Shown: positions 53,212 to 62,967, counted from the first letter of the stretch. The stretch is 64,000 nucleotides of DNA from an uncultured Pseudomonadota bacterium (GCA_949298065.1 CASFUZ010000002.1:79185-143184); one strand, 5' to 3'. Notes: generated from the sequence alone by a model not told the origin. Numbers and translations are program-made.

Positions 53212-53979
53212 TTATTTTACGACGACAATATTTTGATTGTCAAAATCCTCGCAATAACCACCTTCATCAACTTTTACCCACACAATATGTCCGGGTTCGG
53301 TTAAGACGGCTTCTTCAAGGTTTCTGTTGATTGTGAATAACATATTATCTTCACTGATCAAAACGACTTTGGTATAGCCGCTCATAACAACAGGGACAAC
53401 TTTTTTAACAATAAAAGTTGTTTCTCCGTCTTTAAAAACAGTATAAACCCCATTAGGCTCAGCTTTTTCAATGTCTGCATTCTGTTTTTCTTCCCGTGCC
53501 AACTCTTTTTTGTCAGCCATATTATCCAGAAATCTGAAAAAAATGCACACGAAGAAAATCACAATAAAAACGACATTGGTCGCCATAATATTACTAATAT
53601 CTATGGTTATTTCTTCTGTATTTTTAAGAAACAAAACAGAACCGATTAATACCCAATAGATATTTACTAAAGCACCAAAAAATACGGCTATACTAACTTT
53701 GACCCAAAAATAGATCGGTATCAAAGTCATAATAGCCATAATGCCGACAGCCAACAGAAAGGCATTTCCCAAATGGCATCTTGTTTTCAAATCTGAACGA
53801 TCTGTAAAGAAGTTCACAATGAAAGATGAGGCAAATATCGCCATCCCAAACCAAAGAAATTCTTTACTGACATTCAAGGTGTAAACCAATGTGCCGATTA
53901 AAATGCCAAGCACCAAAACAATTTTCACAGCGTAGCCAAAATCTGATTTTGACTGGTCGCTAAAAACTTTTTTACTCAT
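53212..53979 (-). CDS. Integral membrane protein of unknown function
   Basis: No family was recognised. The 255-residue protein has about five membrane helices in the first 155 residues, then a charged linker (KKELAREEKQNADIEKAEP) and a soluble C-terminal domain rich in beta strands (NGVYTVFKDGETTFIVKK, VVLISEDNMLFTINRN). It lies alone on the minus strand in the rho-mnmE interval, where most alphaproteobacteria have no such gene. Confidence 0.75.
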   Translation of the reverse strand: MSKKVFSDQSKSDFGYAVKIVLVLGILIGTLVYTLNVSKEFLWFGMAIFASSFIVNFFTDRSDLKTRCHLGNAFLLAVGIMAIMTLIPIYFWVKVSIAVFFGALVNIYWVLIGSVLFLKNTEEITIDISNIMATNVVFIVIFFVCIFFRFLDNMADKKELAREEKQNADIEKAEPNGVYTVFKDGETTFIVKKVVPVVMSGYTKVVLISEDNMLFTINRNLEEAVLTEPGHIVWVKVDEGGYCEDFDNQNIVVVK

Positions 53980-54028
53980 AATATAATAAATTAATATAAT
54001 TCTTATGAGAGATTATGAGTATTTTTGG

Positions 54029-54709
54029 CTATTTGTCAATATTTTTTAAAAAATCAGAAAGTTCTTTCATTGTCAAAAAGATATGCTCAACACCAAGCTC
54101 ACGTACTTTTTGCTGATATTCGGGCGTGCAGTTCATTTCGCTTCCGACAAAAGCCACCGGTAACATACCAGCAGCTTGAGCTGCTTGCAAACCGGGCAAA
54201 GAGTCTTCAATAACAATGGTGTTTTGCGGCAAAGCATTCATTTGCTTGGCAGAAAAGAGAAAGAGGTCAGGCTCTGGTTTACCATGTTCTACCTGCTCTG
54301 CTGTAAAAATATGGTCATCCGGAAAGTATTTTTTGAAGTTCATTGCCTTGAGTTTAGCCTCTGTTTTGGCTAAGAATCCGCCGGTTGCCAGACAATAAGG
54401 AATTTTTGTTTGTTGCAAAATCTCTTCCACACCGGGGGTAGCTTTCAGGTTATGCTCAATATCATAGGTTTCGCGTCTTTTAAGTTCGCGCAAAAAATCA
54501 TCATCAATAGTTATGCCGAGTTTTTGCAAATTTTTAATTTTTGTTTTAACGGCCAATCCGCCCAAAAATTTATCGGCAGTTTCAAAATCCCATCCGAGGT
54601 CAAAATTTTCATTAAGCATATTTTGCCAAATCTTAATCCATAATTTTTCGCTATCGGCCAAAACGCCGTCATAATCCCATATAATAAGCTCTGGTTTAAA
54701 TTTAGTCAT
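54029..54709 (-). CDS. HAD-superfamily phosphatase (beta-phosphoglucomutase-like)
   Basis: A 226-residue HAD subfamily IA hydrolase. Motif I is WDYDGVLADSE (nucleophile Asp and acid Asp), motif II ATGGFL (Thr in place of the usual Ser/Thr), motif III the Lys in HGKPEPDLFL, motif IV VIEDSLPGLQAA. A helical cap follows motif I. Likely substrates are sugar phosphates; sequence does not decide between mutase and phosphatase. Monocistronic, divergent from mnmE. Confidence 0.87.
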   Translation of the reverse strand: MTKFKPELIIWDYDGVLADSEKLWIKIWQNMLNENFDLGWDFETADKFLGGLAVKTKIKNLQKLGITIDDDFLRELKRRETYDIEHNLKATPGVEEILQQTKIPYCLATGGFLAKTEAKLKAMNFKKYFPDDHIFTAEQVEHGKPEPDLFLFSAKQMNALPQNTIVIEDSLPGLQAAQAAGMLPVAFVGSEMNCTPEYQQKVRELGVEHIFLTMKELSDFLKNIDK

Positions 54710-54860
54710 TTTACACCTTTTGGTTTAAAATTAATGAGTCTATTTAAGCCTCGTACAGAAGATTTTAAGGTATACTACAATACATTTATTAAGACGGAGT
54801 AAAAAACCGCTCCTGAGTCAAAAAAACGGCCTTATTTTAAATCTTGCCAAAAACGAGCTT

Positions 54861-54869
54861 TGGTATAAT
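54861..54869 (+). promoter_or_regulatory. Extended -10 promoter of mnmE
   Basis: TGGTATAAT is a perfect extended -10 element, about 30 bases before the start codon. The nearest -35-like TTGCCA is only 14 bases away, so recognition would rely on the extended -10. Confidence 0.5.
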
Positions 54870-54898
54870 ATTAAGCGCAGATTTTTAAAGGAGTTATG

Positions 54899-56242
54899 AT
54901 GGATAATCAAACAATTTATGCCCTGTCAACGGTTTATGGCAAATCTGGTGTGGCAGTCATTCGTGTTTCTGGAGCAAAAGCAAAAGAAGCCGTTGCCAAG
55001 CTGACAAACTTGAAAGAAAAGAGCTTAAAACCGCGTTATGCATATTTTACGGATATCAAAGACATTGTTTCCCGTGAAACATTGGATAAATGTTTGCTGC
55101 TTTATTTTAAGGCCCCTCATTCTTTTACGGGAGAAGATATTGTAGAATTTCAGACTCACGGCTCTAAGGCGGTAATTGCTTCAGTTCTAGAGAACCTAAG
55201 CAAAATTCCGGACTTTCGTATGGCTAAGCCCGGCGAATTTTCCAGACGTGCTTTTCACAACGGCAAAATGGATTTAACAGAGGCCGAAGGTTTAGCAGAC
55301 CTGATTGATTCTGAAACATCTGAACAACAAAAATATGCCATGCGCCAAATGGAAGGCGGTTTAAAAAATCTGTATGATGGCTGGCGAGAAGAGCTGATTA
55401 AGATAATGGCCTACCTTGAGGCTTATATAGATTTTCCGGATGAGGACATTCCTCAAGACTTGGTTGATAAACTTTTGAACGATGTATTTAAACTTAAAAG
55501 CGCCATTTCTGAGCACTTGAACACTGATTCAATCGGCGAAAGATTACGTGAGGGTTTTCGTGTTGTTATCGTTGGACCGCCGAATGCCGGCAAATCAAGT
55601 TTGTTGAACACTGTTGTCAATCGTGAAGCAGCAATCGTATCATCCATTGCCGGAACCACACGAGACGCTGTAGATGTTCATTTGGATATTAAAGGTTATC
55701 CCGTAATGTTTACGGATACGGCAGGCATTCGTGAAGTAGAAGAAGAAATTGAGAAACAAGGTATAGAAATTGCTTTCCGCAAAATCGCTGATGCTGATTT
55801 GGTTCTTTGTTTGTTTGATGCTTCAAAAGACTCTGTTCAAATCTTTGATAATATTAAAAATTCTTTTAAAAACAAAGCGATATATGTTGCGAACAAATCT
55901 GATAATTTAACTTTTGAACAATGTTCAAATCTCAAAAAACAAGGTTGTGTTGTTATCTCAGCAAAACATAAACAAGGTATTGCCGACTTAATGGAAGTTA
56001 TATATCAGCAAATCAAAGAAAGATTTACGGCTAATTCTAATTTGCTTATCACACGTCAGCGTTATCGCGAGGCTTTAGCCGAAACTTTGGATAATCTGGA
56101 GCGTTTTTCTTTTGATAAAGAGATAGAGCTTTCTGCAGAGGATATCCGGCTTGCTGCAAGAGGCTTGGGTAAGATTACCGGCCGCATAGAAGTTGATGAT
56201 ATATTAAATAAGATTTTCGGAAGTTTCTGCATCGGAAAATAA
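54899..56242 (+). CDS. mnmE: tRNA modification GTPase MnmE
   Basis: MnmE works with MnmG to make cmnm5U34 in tRNA. The 447-residue protein has the N-terminal folate-binding domain (IYALSTVYGKSGVAVIRVSG), a helical domain, the G domain with GPPNAGKSSLLN (G1), GTTRD (G2), DTAGI (G3) and NKSD (G4), and the C-terminal FCIGK with the catalytic Cys. The ATG pair at 54896/54899: the second is better spaced from AAGGAG. A parS-like site lies inside at 55066-55081. Confidence 0.96.
   Translation: MDNQTIYALSTVYGKSGVAVIRVSGAKAKEAVAKLTNLKEKSLKPRYAYFTDIKDIVSRETLDKCLLLYFKAPHSFTGEDIVEFQTHGSKAVIASVLENLSKIPDFRMAKPGEFSRRAFHNGKMDLTEAEGLADLIDSETSEQQKYAMRQMEGGLKNLYDGWREELIKIMAYLEAYIDFPDEDIPQDLVDKLLNDVFKLKSAISEHLNTDSIGERLREGFRVVIVGPPNAGKSSLLNTVVNREAAIVSSIAGTTRDAVDVHLDIKGYPVMFTDTAGIREVEEEIEKQGIEIAFRKIADADLVLCLFDASKDSVQIFDNIKNSFKNKAIYVANKSDNLTFEQCSNLKKQGCVVISAKHKQGIADLMEVIYQQIKERFTANSNLLITRQRYREALAETLDNLERFSFDKEIELSAEDIRLAARGLGKITGRIEVDDILNKIFGSFCIGK
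55066..55081. other. parS-like site inside mnmE (one mismatch)
   Basis: TGTTTCCCGTGAAACA differs from the parS consensus by one base. It is read in frame as VSRET, as are the two perfect sites in mnmG and rsmG. Confidence 0.6.
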
Positions 56243-56252
56243 TCAAAACAAA

Positions 56253-56286
56253 ATAAAGACCTGAACATTTTGTTCAGGTCTTTATT
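56253..56286 (+). terminator. Intrinsic terminator after mnmE
   Basis: AAAGACCTGAACA (56255-56267) and TGTTCAGGTCTTT (56271-56283) form a long perfect stem around a short loop. mnmG must therefore have its own promoter or rely on readthrough. Confidence 0.8.
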
Positions 56287-56363
56287 TGCGGCTTAATATG
56301 ACAAATTAACCGCTTAATAAGATTTATATGCTAAAATACAGCAAAATAAAAAAGGCAAAATAA

Positions 56364-58220
56364 ATGAGCGATAAAGATAATAAATTTGATGTCATTGTTG
56401 TCGGCGGCGGACATGCCGGTTGTGAGGCTTGCGCGGCAGCAGCCAGAATGGGTGCAAAAACCGCGTTAATCACACATCGCATTGACCGCATTGGCGAGAT
56501 GTCTTGCAATCCGGCAATCGGTGGTTTAGGCAAAGGACATTTAGTCAGAGAAATTGACGCGCTTGATGGCTTAATGGGTAAAGTCATTGATAAGGCGGGC
56601 ATACAATTTCGTATGTTAAACGCCTCCAAAGGACCGGCAGTAAGAGGCCCTCGCGCGCAAGCAGATAGAGAACTTTATCGTAAATATATGTTAGAGGCTT
56701 TGCAAGAGCAGGAAAATTTAACTCTGATTGAAGCGGCGGTTGAGGGGTTATTGATAAAAGATAATAACGTTGTCGGCGTAACCTTGGCAGACGGAACAGC
56801 CTACGAAGCCGGAGCTGTTGTTTTAACCACCGGCACTTTTTTGAACGGCATTATGTTCACGGGTCATGTTGCCACGCCGGGAGGTCGTGTTGGAGATGCT
56901 GCTTGTGTCGGTATAACACCGTATTTAAAGTCTTTGGGGCTCAAAGTTGGTCGTCTGAAAACGGGAACCCCTGCCCGCCTGAACGGTAAAACCATAAATT
57001 GGGATATTTTGGAAACCCAAAGCGGCGATGAAAATCCCGAGCCTTTTTCTTATTTGACGGAAAAGATTACCAATCCGCAAATAGAATGCCATATCACACA
57101 AACCAATGAGGAAACGCATAAAATAATCAGAGATAACTTTTCCAAATGCGCATTGTTTTCCGGTTTGATTACCGGAGTTGGTCCGAGATATTGCCCGAGC
57201 ATAGAAGACAAACTTGTTAAGTTTGCCGACCGCACCAGCCACCAGATTTTTCTGGAGCCGGAAGGTTTGAATACGGATGTTGTTTATCCGAACGGTATTT
57301 CAACCTCTCTGCCTGCAGATGTTCAGGATGCCTTTATTCATACGATGAAGGGGTTGGAGAATGTTGAAATTTTGCGTTTTGCTTATGCTATTGAATATGA
57401 CTATGTTGATCCTCAAGAGCTCAGCCATACGCTTGAGGTTAAGAAGGCTCCTAACCTATTTTTAGCAGGACAAATTAATGGTACAACCGGTTATGAAGAA
57501 GCCGCGGCACAAGGTTTACTGGCAGGCGTAAATGCAGCCTTAAAAGCTGAAGGCAAAGGGCGTGAATTTTTCATTGACCGTAGCAATGCCTATATTGGTG
57601 TAATGGTAGATGATTTAATCACCAAAGGCGTGGATGAGCCTTATCGTATGTTTACTTCGCGTTCTGAATATAGATTATTTTTGCGAGCAGACAATGCGGA
57701 TGCGCGTTTAACGGAGCAAGGCTATGAAATCGGCTGTGTCGGCGAACATAGATACACTGTATTTAAAGCCAAAAGAGATAAAATTCGCCACTATCGCAAA
57801 TTGAGCGAAAGTCTGACAATCACACCGAACGAGCTTGAAAAATTCGGCATTCATACCAAAAAGGATGGCACACGCAGAACAGCCTTTAATGTAATGTCTT
57901 ATGACGGTGTTTCACGTGAAACAATCAACCAAATTTTTCCCGAGCTGTCAGATATTCCGGCAGATGTCTACGAACAAATTGAAATTGATGCGCGCTATGC
58001 CGGATACATCAAAAGACAAATGGCTGATATTGAAGTCTTCAAAAAAGATGAAAAGTTAAAGCTGAGAGAAGATATAGATTATTCAAAAATAGGAGGTTTA
58101 TCCCGAGAGATGGTAGCCAAGTTGAGCAAGGTTCGTCCTGCAACAATTGGCGAAGCATCGCGAATCCCCGGGGTAACACCGGCCGCCATAACAGCAGTTT
58201 TGGGCTATGTAAAGAGGTGA
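56364..58220 (+). CDS. mnmG: tRNA uridine-5-carboxymethylaminomethyl modification enzyme MnmG
   Basis: MnmG is the FAD subunit of the MnmEG complex. The 618-residue protein starts with the FAD-binding [11 protein letters not shown] and continues [80 protein letters not shown] and [16 protein letters not shown], then a helical C-terminal domain that binds MnmE and tRNA. A perfect parS site lies within it. It follows mnmE and precedes an unusual HD-HD-PHP cassette. Confidence 0.97.
   Translation: MSDKDNKFDVIVVGGGHAGCEACAAAARMGAKTALITHRIDRIGEMSCNPAIGGLGKGHLVREIDALDGLMGKVIDKAGIQFRMLNASKGPAVRGPRAQADRELYRKYMLEALQEQENLTLIEAAVEGLLIKDNNVVGVTLADGTAYEAGAVVLTTGTFLNGIMFTGHVATPGGRVGDAACVGITPYLKSLGLKVGRLKTGTPARLNGKTINWDILETQSGDENPEPFSYLTEKITNPQIECHITQTNEETHKIIRDNFSKCALFSGLITGVGPRYCPSIEDKLVKFADRTSHQIFLEPEGLNTDVVYPNGISTSLPADVQDAFIHTMKGLENVEILRFAYAIEYDYVDPQELSHTLEVKKAPNLFLAGQINGTTGYEEAAAQGLLAGVNAALKAEGKGREFFIDRSNAYIGVMVDDLITKGVDEPYRMFTSRSEYRLFLRADNADARLTEQGYEIGCVGEHRYTVFKAKRDKIRHYRKLSESLTITPNELEKFGIHTKKDGTRRTAFNVMSYDGVSRETINQIFPELSDIPADVYEQIEIDARYAGYIKRQMADIEVFKKDEKLKLREDIDYSKIGGLSREMVAKLSKVRPATIGEASRIPGVTPAAITAVLGYVKR
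57908..57923. other. Perfect parS site inside mnmG
   Basis: TGTTTCACGTGAAACA equals the parS consensus bound by ParB. It is encoded in frame as VSRET and lies about 4 kb from parB and 6 kb from the putative origin. Confidence 0.92.
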
Positions 58221-58223
58221 TGT

Positions 58224-58841
58224 ATGACTTGTCCAAGCATAAAGCAAGCACTGGATTTATTTGATGAAGGTTTGGTCAAAATGCGAACGGAGCAGCCGCG
58301 CTTTGCTTTTTATTTTGAAAAATCTTACCGAAGCCATTGTTGTTTGGTTGCTTGTTGTGCGGAGATGATAGCCTCAAGATTACAATATCTGGATGTTCAG
58401 AAGGCTTATATATTTGGTTTACTGCATGATTATGGTAAGATGATATGCGATGCTGACAGCAAACAATATTTTCATGGTCTGACCGGTTATAATGAGATGA
58501 ATAAACTTGGTTTTGATGAGGTAGCAAAAATATGCTTAACGCATACCTTTCCAGACAAAGAGTTCAAATATACGGAATATTCATATCCAGAAATGAGAAA
58601 AACAAAAAAAATATTATCATCAATAGAATATGATGATTATGACCGTTTAATACAATTATGTGATTTACTTGTAACCGGTATGAGCTTTGGTACGATTAAA
58701 GAACGTATGGCTTATGTAAAGGACAAATATAGACTCCCGACAATACTCATCAAAAAACGCTATCGCCAGGCTTTAAGATTAAAAAACTATTTTGATAGGC
58801 GTTGCGGTTGCGATATTTATCGCTTATTGGGGGTAAACTAG
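58224..58841 (+). CDS. HD-domain hydrolase, first of a tandem pair
   Basis: A 205-residue protein with the HD phosphohydrolase signature: SHCCLVACCAEMIASRL (His), AYIFGLLHDYGKM (HD), and a distal Asp in DRLIQLCDLL. HD enzymes cleave phosphoesters of nucleotides or nucleotide signals; the substrate is unknown. It lies 3 bases after mnmG and is a diverged copy of the next gene, sharing GLLHDYGK, GLTGYNEM/GLVGYQEL, CLTHTFPDK/CLSHTFPGK and the IYRLLGVN/VYEILGLK end. Confidence 0.82.
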   Translation: MTCPSIKQALDLFDEGLVKMRTEQPRFAFYFEKSYRSHCCLVACCAEMIASRLQYLDVQKAYIFGLLHDYGKMICDADSKQYFHGLTGYNEMNKLGFDEVAKICLTHTFPDKEFKYTEYSYPEMRKTKKILSSIEYDDYDRLIQLCDLLVTGMSFGTIKERMAYVKDKYRLPTILIKKRYRQALRLKNYFDRRCGCDIYRLLGVN

Positions 58842-58844
58842 CCT

Positions 58845-59474
58845 ATGCTAATACTTTCTCTAAAATGTCCTGATATGCGTGAGGCGATGCGCCTGTGGTG
58901 GGATGGATTAAGGTATCGGCGCGAAAATGATAATTTCGGCTATACAGACGAATATATTTTTCACACACAAGGCGTTGCTTTTGCTTCCCGCGCCATTGCT
59001 GCAAACATAAAAGAGGTAAATCCTGAGACGGCATATATTTGCGGTCTTTTGCATGATTATGGGAAAAAATATAATGAGAAGAAGATAGGTCGTTTTCATG
59101 GGCTTGTTGGTTATCAGGAGCTCATATCAATGGGCTGGGAGCGCCCTGCCCGCACTTGTTTAAGTCATACTTTTCCTGGAAAAAATATTGATGTTGAAGA
59201 TTATCCTTCTTATCCCAAGGCCGATATTCTTGAGGCTCGGGAAATATTGAAAAATTGGGAATACGATGTTTACGATCGTATTGTTCAGTTCACAGATAGG
59301 CTATTTGAAGGTCTGTCAATGATACCCTTTGAAAAAAGAGCTCAAGCCATAGGCCAAAGATATAATTTACCCCAAGATCTTGTTCAAAAACTAATCAATA
59401 CGGGAATGGGGTTGAAAGCAGAATTAGATGATTTGTGCCATAAAGATGTATATGAAATTTTGGGGTTAAAATAA
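58845..59474 (+). CDS. HD-domain hydrolase, second of a tandem pair
   Basis: A 209-residue HD-domain protein with His in FHTQGVAFASRAI, the HD pair in YICGLLHDYGKK, further His in FHGLVGYQEL and LSHTFPGK, and Asp in DRIVQFTDRL. It starts 3 bases after the preceding HD gene and ends overlapping the PHP gene by one base (TAATG), so all three are coupled. The metal ligands look intact in both copies. Confidence 0.82.
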   Translation: MLILSLKCPDMREAMRLWWDGLRYRRENDNFGYTDEYIFHTQGVAFASRAIAANIKEVNPETAYICGLLHDYGKKYNEKKIGRFHGLVGYQELISMGWERPARTCLSHTFPGKNIDVEDYPSYPKADILEAREILKNWEYDVYDRIVQFTDRLFEGLSMIPFEKRAQAIGQRYNLPQDLVQKLINTGMGLKAELDDLCHKDVYEILGLK

Positions 59475-60292
59475 TGCAAACTTTTACTTATCACACGCAT
59501 ACAAATAATTTTGGCATCTACGATGGGCATAATTCTCCTGATGAAATGATGGATAAAGCCGAATCAATCGGATTTACGGAATTAGGTATATCCAACCATC
59601 TAATCTGCAAACCCGGGTCATATTGCTGGTCATCTCAAAATTTTGACGACTTTGCCAAGGCCGAAACGGTGTATTTAAAGACCGCCGATGAGATAAGAGA
59701 AGCCGCAGCAAGGCACAAAATAAAAGTTTATGTCGGTTTTGAGGTTGATTATTACAAATCAGCTGGTTGGTGCCGCGATTTTGAAAAACTAAAGAATCGC
59801 CTCAATGTAGATTATCTTATTGGCTCAACGCATAACTTAATGAATCATGATGCCAGCTGGGTTCAGAATATTTACCACATGAAATGGTCAAATATCCAAG
59901 TAGATGATGAAACCTTGAAGGACGGCATAAAGAACTATTGGCTGAATGTCATAGAATCTATAAAAAGCGGTTATTTTGATTTCATCGCGCATTTAGATGT
60001 TATCAAAATTTTCGGGTTAGGTTTGGAGCCGGAATGGGATGAATATAAATGGATGGTCATAGAAGCATTAGATAAGACCAAACACCCCTTTGAGTTAAAT
60101 ACGAGTGGCTGGACCAAAGCCGGAGAGCAACATCCGCATACATGGATGCTGAAAGAGCTGGCCAAAAGAGATGTTCCGATTGTCATTAACGATGATGCCC
60201 ACTCTGTTGATTTGCTCGGAAGATACTTTGCTGAAGCTGAGAATCTTCTGACCGAATTAAACTACACGAATCGCTGGAAGCTTCAGAAGTAA
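59474..60292 (+). CDS. PHP-domain phosphatase (histidinol-phosphatase HisK-like)
   Basis: PHP-type histidinol phosphatases dephosphorylate histidinol phosphate. The 272-residue protein has the metal ligands in order: YHTHT near the N-terminus, DGHNSPDEM, NHL (family DH), VGFEVDYY, IGSTHNL, FIAHLDVIKIF, LNTSG, and INDDAHSVD. The usual Asp of TDH is Asn here. Without other his genes nearby the substrate could be another phosphomonoester, perhaps linked to the two HD proteins with which it is cotranscribed. Confidence 0.82.
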   Translation: MQTFTYHTHTNNFGIYDGHNSPDEMMDKAESIGFTELGISNHLICKPGSYCWSSQNFDDFAKAETVYLKTADEIREAAARHKIKVYVGFEVDYYKSAGWCRDFEKLKNRLNVDYLIGSTHNLMNHDASWVQNIYHMKWSNIQVDDETLKDGIKNYWLNVIESIKSGYFDFIAHLDVIKIFGLGLEPEWDEYKWMVIEALDKTKHPFELNTSGWTKAGEQHPHTWMLKELAKRDVPIVINDDAHSVDLLGRYFAEAENLLTELNYTNRWKLQK

Positions 60293-60439
60293 TTTTGTGT
60301 AAAATAATCTTCAGATTTTGAGTCAAATAACGCTGTCTAAGTCTTTGTTTTAAGATTCTTTTTAAAATAAAGACTTTTTTGTGTTCATAACTTCATAAAT
60401 GCTGTTTTAAATTAAATTGAAAAAATATATAAATATTTT

Positions 60440-61069
60440 ATGAAAAATTTTATGGACACATACAATGTTTCACGTGAAACATTTGAGCGCTTAAAAACTT
60501 ACGAGGCCTCTCTTCGCGAGTGGCAAAAAAAGTTTAATCTGGTCAGCAACGCATCTTTGGATGATGCTTGGAACAGACATTTTTTAGACTCTGCTCAGCT
60601 GTTTAAATATATTCCAAATTCTGCCAAGAATGTCGTTGATTTTGGCTCTGGGGCTGGTTTTCCGGGAATGGTGCTGGCAATAATGGCGGCAGAAAAAACA
60701 CCGTATTTAAATTTCTTTTTGATTGAAAGTATTACTAAAAAAACACTGTATTTAAATGAGGTGAAGAATCTTACCGGAATAAATAATGTAAAAATCATCA
60801 ATGACCGCATTGAAAACATCAAAATCCCGTCTGTTGATGTCATAACCTCAAGAGCAATGTGCTCACTTAAAGATTTGCTTTTTTATGCATCAAAGTTTTC
60901 ATCAAAAAAAACGCTTTGTATTTTCCCCAAAGGAAAAAAATACAAAGAAGAAATTGCAGAGGCTCAAAAGAGCTGGACTTTTACTTATGAAACTGTGCCG
61001 AGCGAACAAAGCGATGAAGGCGCAATTTTATTGATAACCGAAATCAAAAAACTTAAAGGAGTTAAATAA
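60440..61069 (+). CDS. rsmG: 16S rRNA (guanine527-N7)-methyltransferase RsmG
   Basis: RsmG (GidB) methylates G527 of 16S rRNA. The 209-residue protein has LREWQKKFNLVS, DDAWNRHFLDSAQL, the SAM-binding VVDFGSGAGFPGMVLAI, LNEVKNLTGI, and TSRAMCSLKDLLFYA. The start may be ATG 60440 or 60452. A perfect parS lies just after it (codons for NVSRETF). The stop overlaps parA by one base. Confidence 0.95.
   Translation: MKNFMDTYNVSRETFERLKTYEASLREWQKKFNLVSNASLDDAWNRHFLDSAQLFKYIPNSAKNVVDFGSGAGFPGMVLAIMAAEKTPYLNFFLIESITKKTLYLNEVKNLTGINNVKIINDRIENIKIPSVDVITSRAMCSLKDLLFYASKFSSKKTLCIFPKGKKYKEEIAEAQKSWTFTYETVPSEQSDEGAILLITEIKKLKGVK
60466..60481. other. Perfect parS site at the start of rsmG
   Basis: TGTTTCACGTGAAACA, identical to the site in mnmG, is in frame as VSRET near codon 10 of rsmG and about 600 bases before parA. 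Confidence 0.93.
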
Positions 61070-61848
61070 TGCCAAGAATTATTGCTATAGCGAATCGTAA
61101 AGGCGGTGTTGGCAAAACCACCACCACGGTTAATGTGGCAACCGCAATGGCTGCTGCCGGAAAAAAAGTTTTGGTAATTGATCTTGACCCTCAGGGCAAT
61201 GCCACAACTTCAATGGGTATCAACAAAACCGGCAGAATGGCATCATCTTATGAGGTTCTTCTTGGCGAAAAAAGAATTAACGAAGCCGTTGTTTGGACAG
61301 AGATTCCAAACTTCTCTCTGGTGCCCTCTTCCGCGGACCTTGCCGGTGCCGAGGTTGAATTGGTTGATGTAGAACACAGAGAATTTGCTTTGCGCAATGC
61401 TTTAGGCAAAGATGTCATAAACTATGACTATGTTTTGATAGATTGTCCGCCGTCTTTAAGCTTGGTAACCATCAATGCTCTGGTTGCCGCAGATGCTGTC
61501 ATTGTACCATTGCAATGCGAATTTTTGGCTCTTGAGGGTATTACGGATTTGATTCGCAACATCAATCAAATTAAACGTGCTTTCAATCCAAAGTTAGAGC
61601 TTCAAGGTGTAGTCTTGACCATGTATGACAAGCGTAACAATTTGTCTCAAATGGTTGAAGACGATGTCAGAAATTTCTTTGGCAAAAAAGTATACCAAAC
61701 CGTCATTCCGAGAAATGTGCGTGTTTCTGAGGCTCCCTCTCACGGCAAACCTGTTTTGATTTATGATTTCAGATGTCCGGGCTCACAAGCCTATATTAGC
61801 CTAACCGGCGAAGTTTTGAAAAGAGAGAAGGAATTATTGGCATGTTAG
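61069..61848 (+). CDS. parA: Chromosome partitioning ATPase ParA
   Basis: ParA forms DNA-bound dimers that move ParB-parS complexes. The 259-residue Walker-type protein has the deviant Walker A ANRKGGVGKTTTTVN, DLDPQGNATTSMGI, Walker B DYVLIDCPPSLSL, and PSHGKPVLIYD at the end. It overlaps rsmG by one base and parB by seven (ATGTTAG), so the three are translated together. Confidence 0.96.
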   Translation: MPRIIAIANRKGGVGKTTTTVNVATAMAAAGKKVLVIDLDPQGNATTSMGINKTGRMASSYEVLLGEKRINEAVVWTEIPNFSLVPSSADLAGAEVELVDVEHREFALRNALGKDVINYDYVLIDCPPSLSLVTINALVAADAVIVPLQCEFLALEGITDLIRNINQIKRAFNPKLELQGVVLTMYDKRNNLSQMVEDDVRNFFGKKVYQTVIPRNVRVSEAPSHGKPVLIYDFRCPGSQAYISLTGEVLKREKELLAC

Positions 61849-62867
61849 AAAATTCAAATTTGGATGATTTAGATATTTTGAGCGATACTCCCAAACACGA
61901 AGAAACATCACACAACGGCAAAAGAAAGAGTTTGGGCCGTGGCTTGGGAGCTTTGTTAGGTGATAGCGAATTTAATCTGGATGAGGCCTTAAATGATACA
62001 CCGACCCAAACCGTTCAACCAGCTGATGATACTGTTGCCATAGATTCTCTTTATCCGAGCCCTTTTCAACCGCGCAAGGATTTTGATGAAGAAGCGCTTA
62101 ATGCTTTGGTTGAATCAATCAAGGAAAAAGGCGTTTTGCAGCCTTTGCTGGTTCGTCGCAAAGGTGATAAATATGAGATTATTGCCGGAGAGCGTCGTTG
62201 GCGTGCCTCCAAACTTGCCGGACTAAAGTCTGTTCCCGTGATTGTCAAAGAGATGGACGACAAAGAGGTCTTGGAAGTCGCTTTGGTTGAAAACCTCTTG
62301 CGCGAGAATTTATCTGCCATAGAAGAAGCCGAGGGCTTTCAGCGCTTAATAGATGAGTTTTCGCACACGCAGGAAGCTTTGGCACAAATTGTCGGAAAAT
62401 CACGCAGTCATGTTGCCAATACTTTGCGCTTATTATCCCTGCCCGATTCGGTAAAAGTAATGGTGCGTGAGGGTAAATTATCTGCCGGACATGCCAGAGC
62501 CTTGGTTGGTCTGGAAAATGCAGAAGCCTTAGCAAAACAGATAATTGCAAAAGATTTAAATGTCCGTCAGGTTGAGGAGCTCGTTGCCAAGCAAAAAAAT
62601 CCCGAGCCCAAAGAACCCAAAAAGGCAAAAGATGAAGATATTGTGGAGATAGAAAAAGATTTGAATAAAAATCTTGGCCTCCGTATCAAAATTTCGCCAA
62701 GCAAACAAGGCGGGGGTAAAGTTGTTTTGCAATATGCCTCTGCGGCAGAACTTGATATGATTATTGATATCTTGGAGCAAAAACGCAAAACCGGTATGAT
62801 ACCGACCCCGCAAAGCGAAGCTCCTGCACCGACAAATGAAAAATTTACGATGAAGATAATTGATTAA
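61842..62867 (+). CDS. parB: Chromosome partitioning CTPase ParB
   Basis: ParB binds parS and spreads as a CTP-dependent clamp. The 341-residue protein has KRKSLGRGLGALLGD (ParA-contact N-terminus), SPFQPRKDFDEEALNALVESI, the CTP/Arg patch GERRWRASKLAGL, VENLLRENLSAIEEAEGF, the HTH region QIVGKSRSHVANTLRLLSLP, SAGHARAL, and a C-terminal dimerisation domain. With three parS-type sites nearby it forms a complete ParABS segregation locus. Confidence 0.96.
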   Translation: MLENSNLDDLDILSDTPKHEETSHNGKRKSLGRGLGALLGDSEFNLDEALNDTPTQTVQPADDTVAIDSLYPSPFQPRKDFDEEALNALVESIKEKGVLQPLLVRRKGDKYEIIAGERRWRASKLAGLKSVPVIVKEMDDKEVLEVALVENLLRENLSAIEEAEGFQRLIDEFSHTQEALAQIVGKSRSHVANTLRLLSLPDSVKVMVREGKLSAGHARALVGLENAEALAKQIIAKDLNVRQVEELVAKQKNPEPKEPKKAKDEDIVEIEKDLNKNLGLRIKISPSKQGGGKVVLQYASAAELDMIIDILEQKRKTGMIPTPQSEAPAPTNEKFTMKIID

Positions 62868-62873
62868 GTCAAA

Positions 62874-62905
62874 AAGAAGCTCCCCAAAGGGAGTTTCTTT
62901 TTTTA
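62874..62905 (+). terminator. Intrinsic terminator after parB
   Basis: GAAGCTCCC (62876-62884) pairs with GGGAGTTTC (62889-62897), one G.U pair, followed by a run of seven T. Confidence 0.85.
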
Positions 62906-62967
62906 TCTTTACTCCTTGTTAAGGGCTTATGGATAAAATCTCTGAAAAAGAGCACGACAAAAAAATC

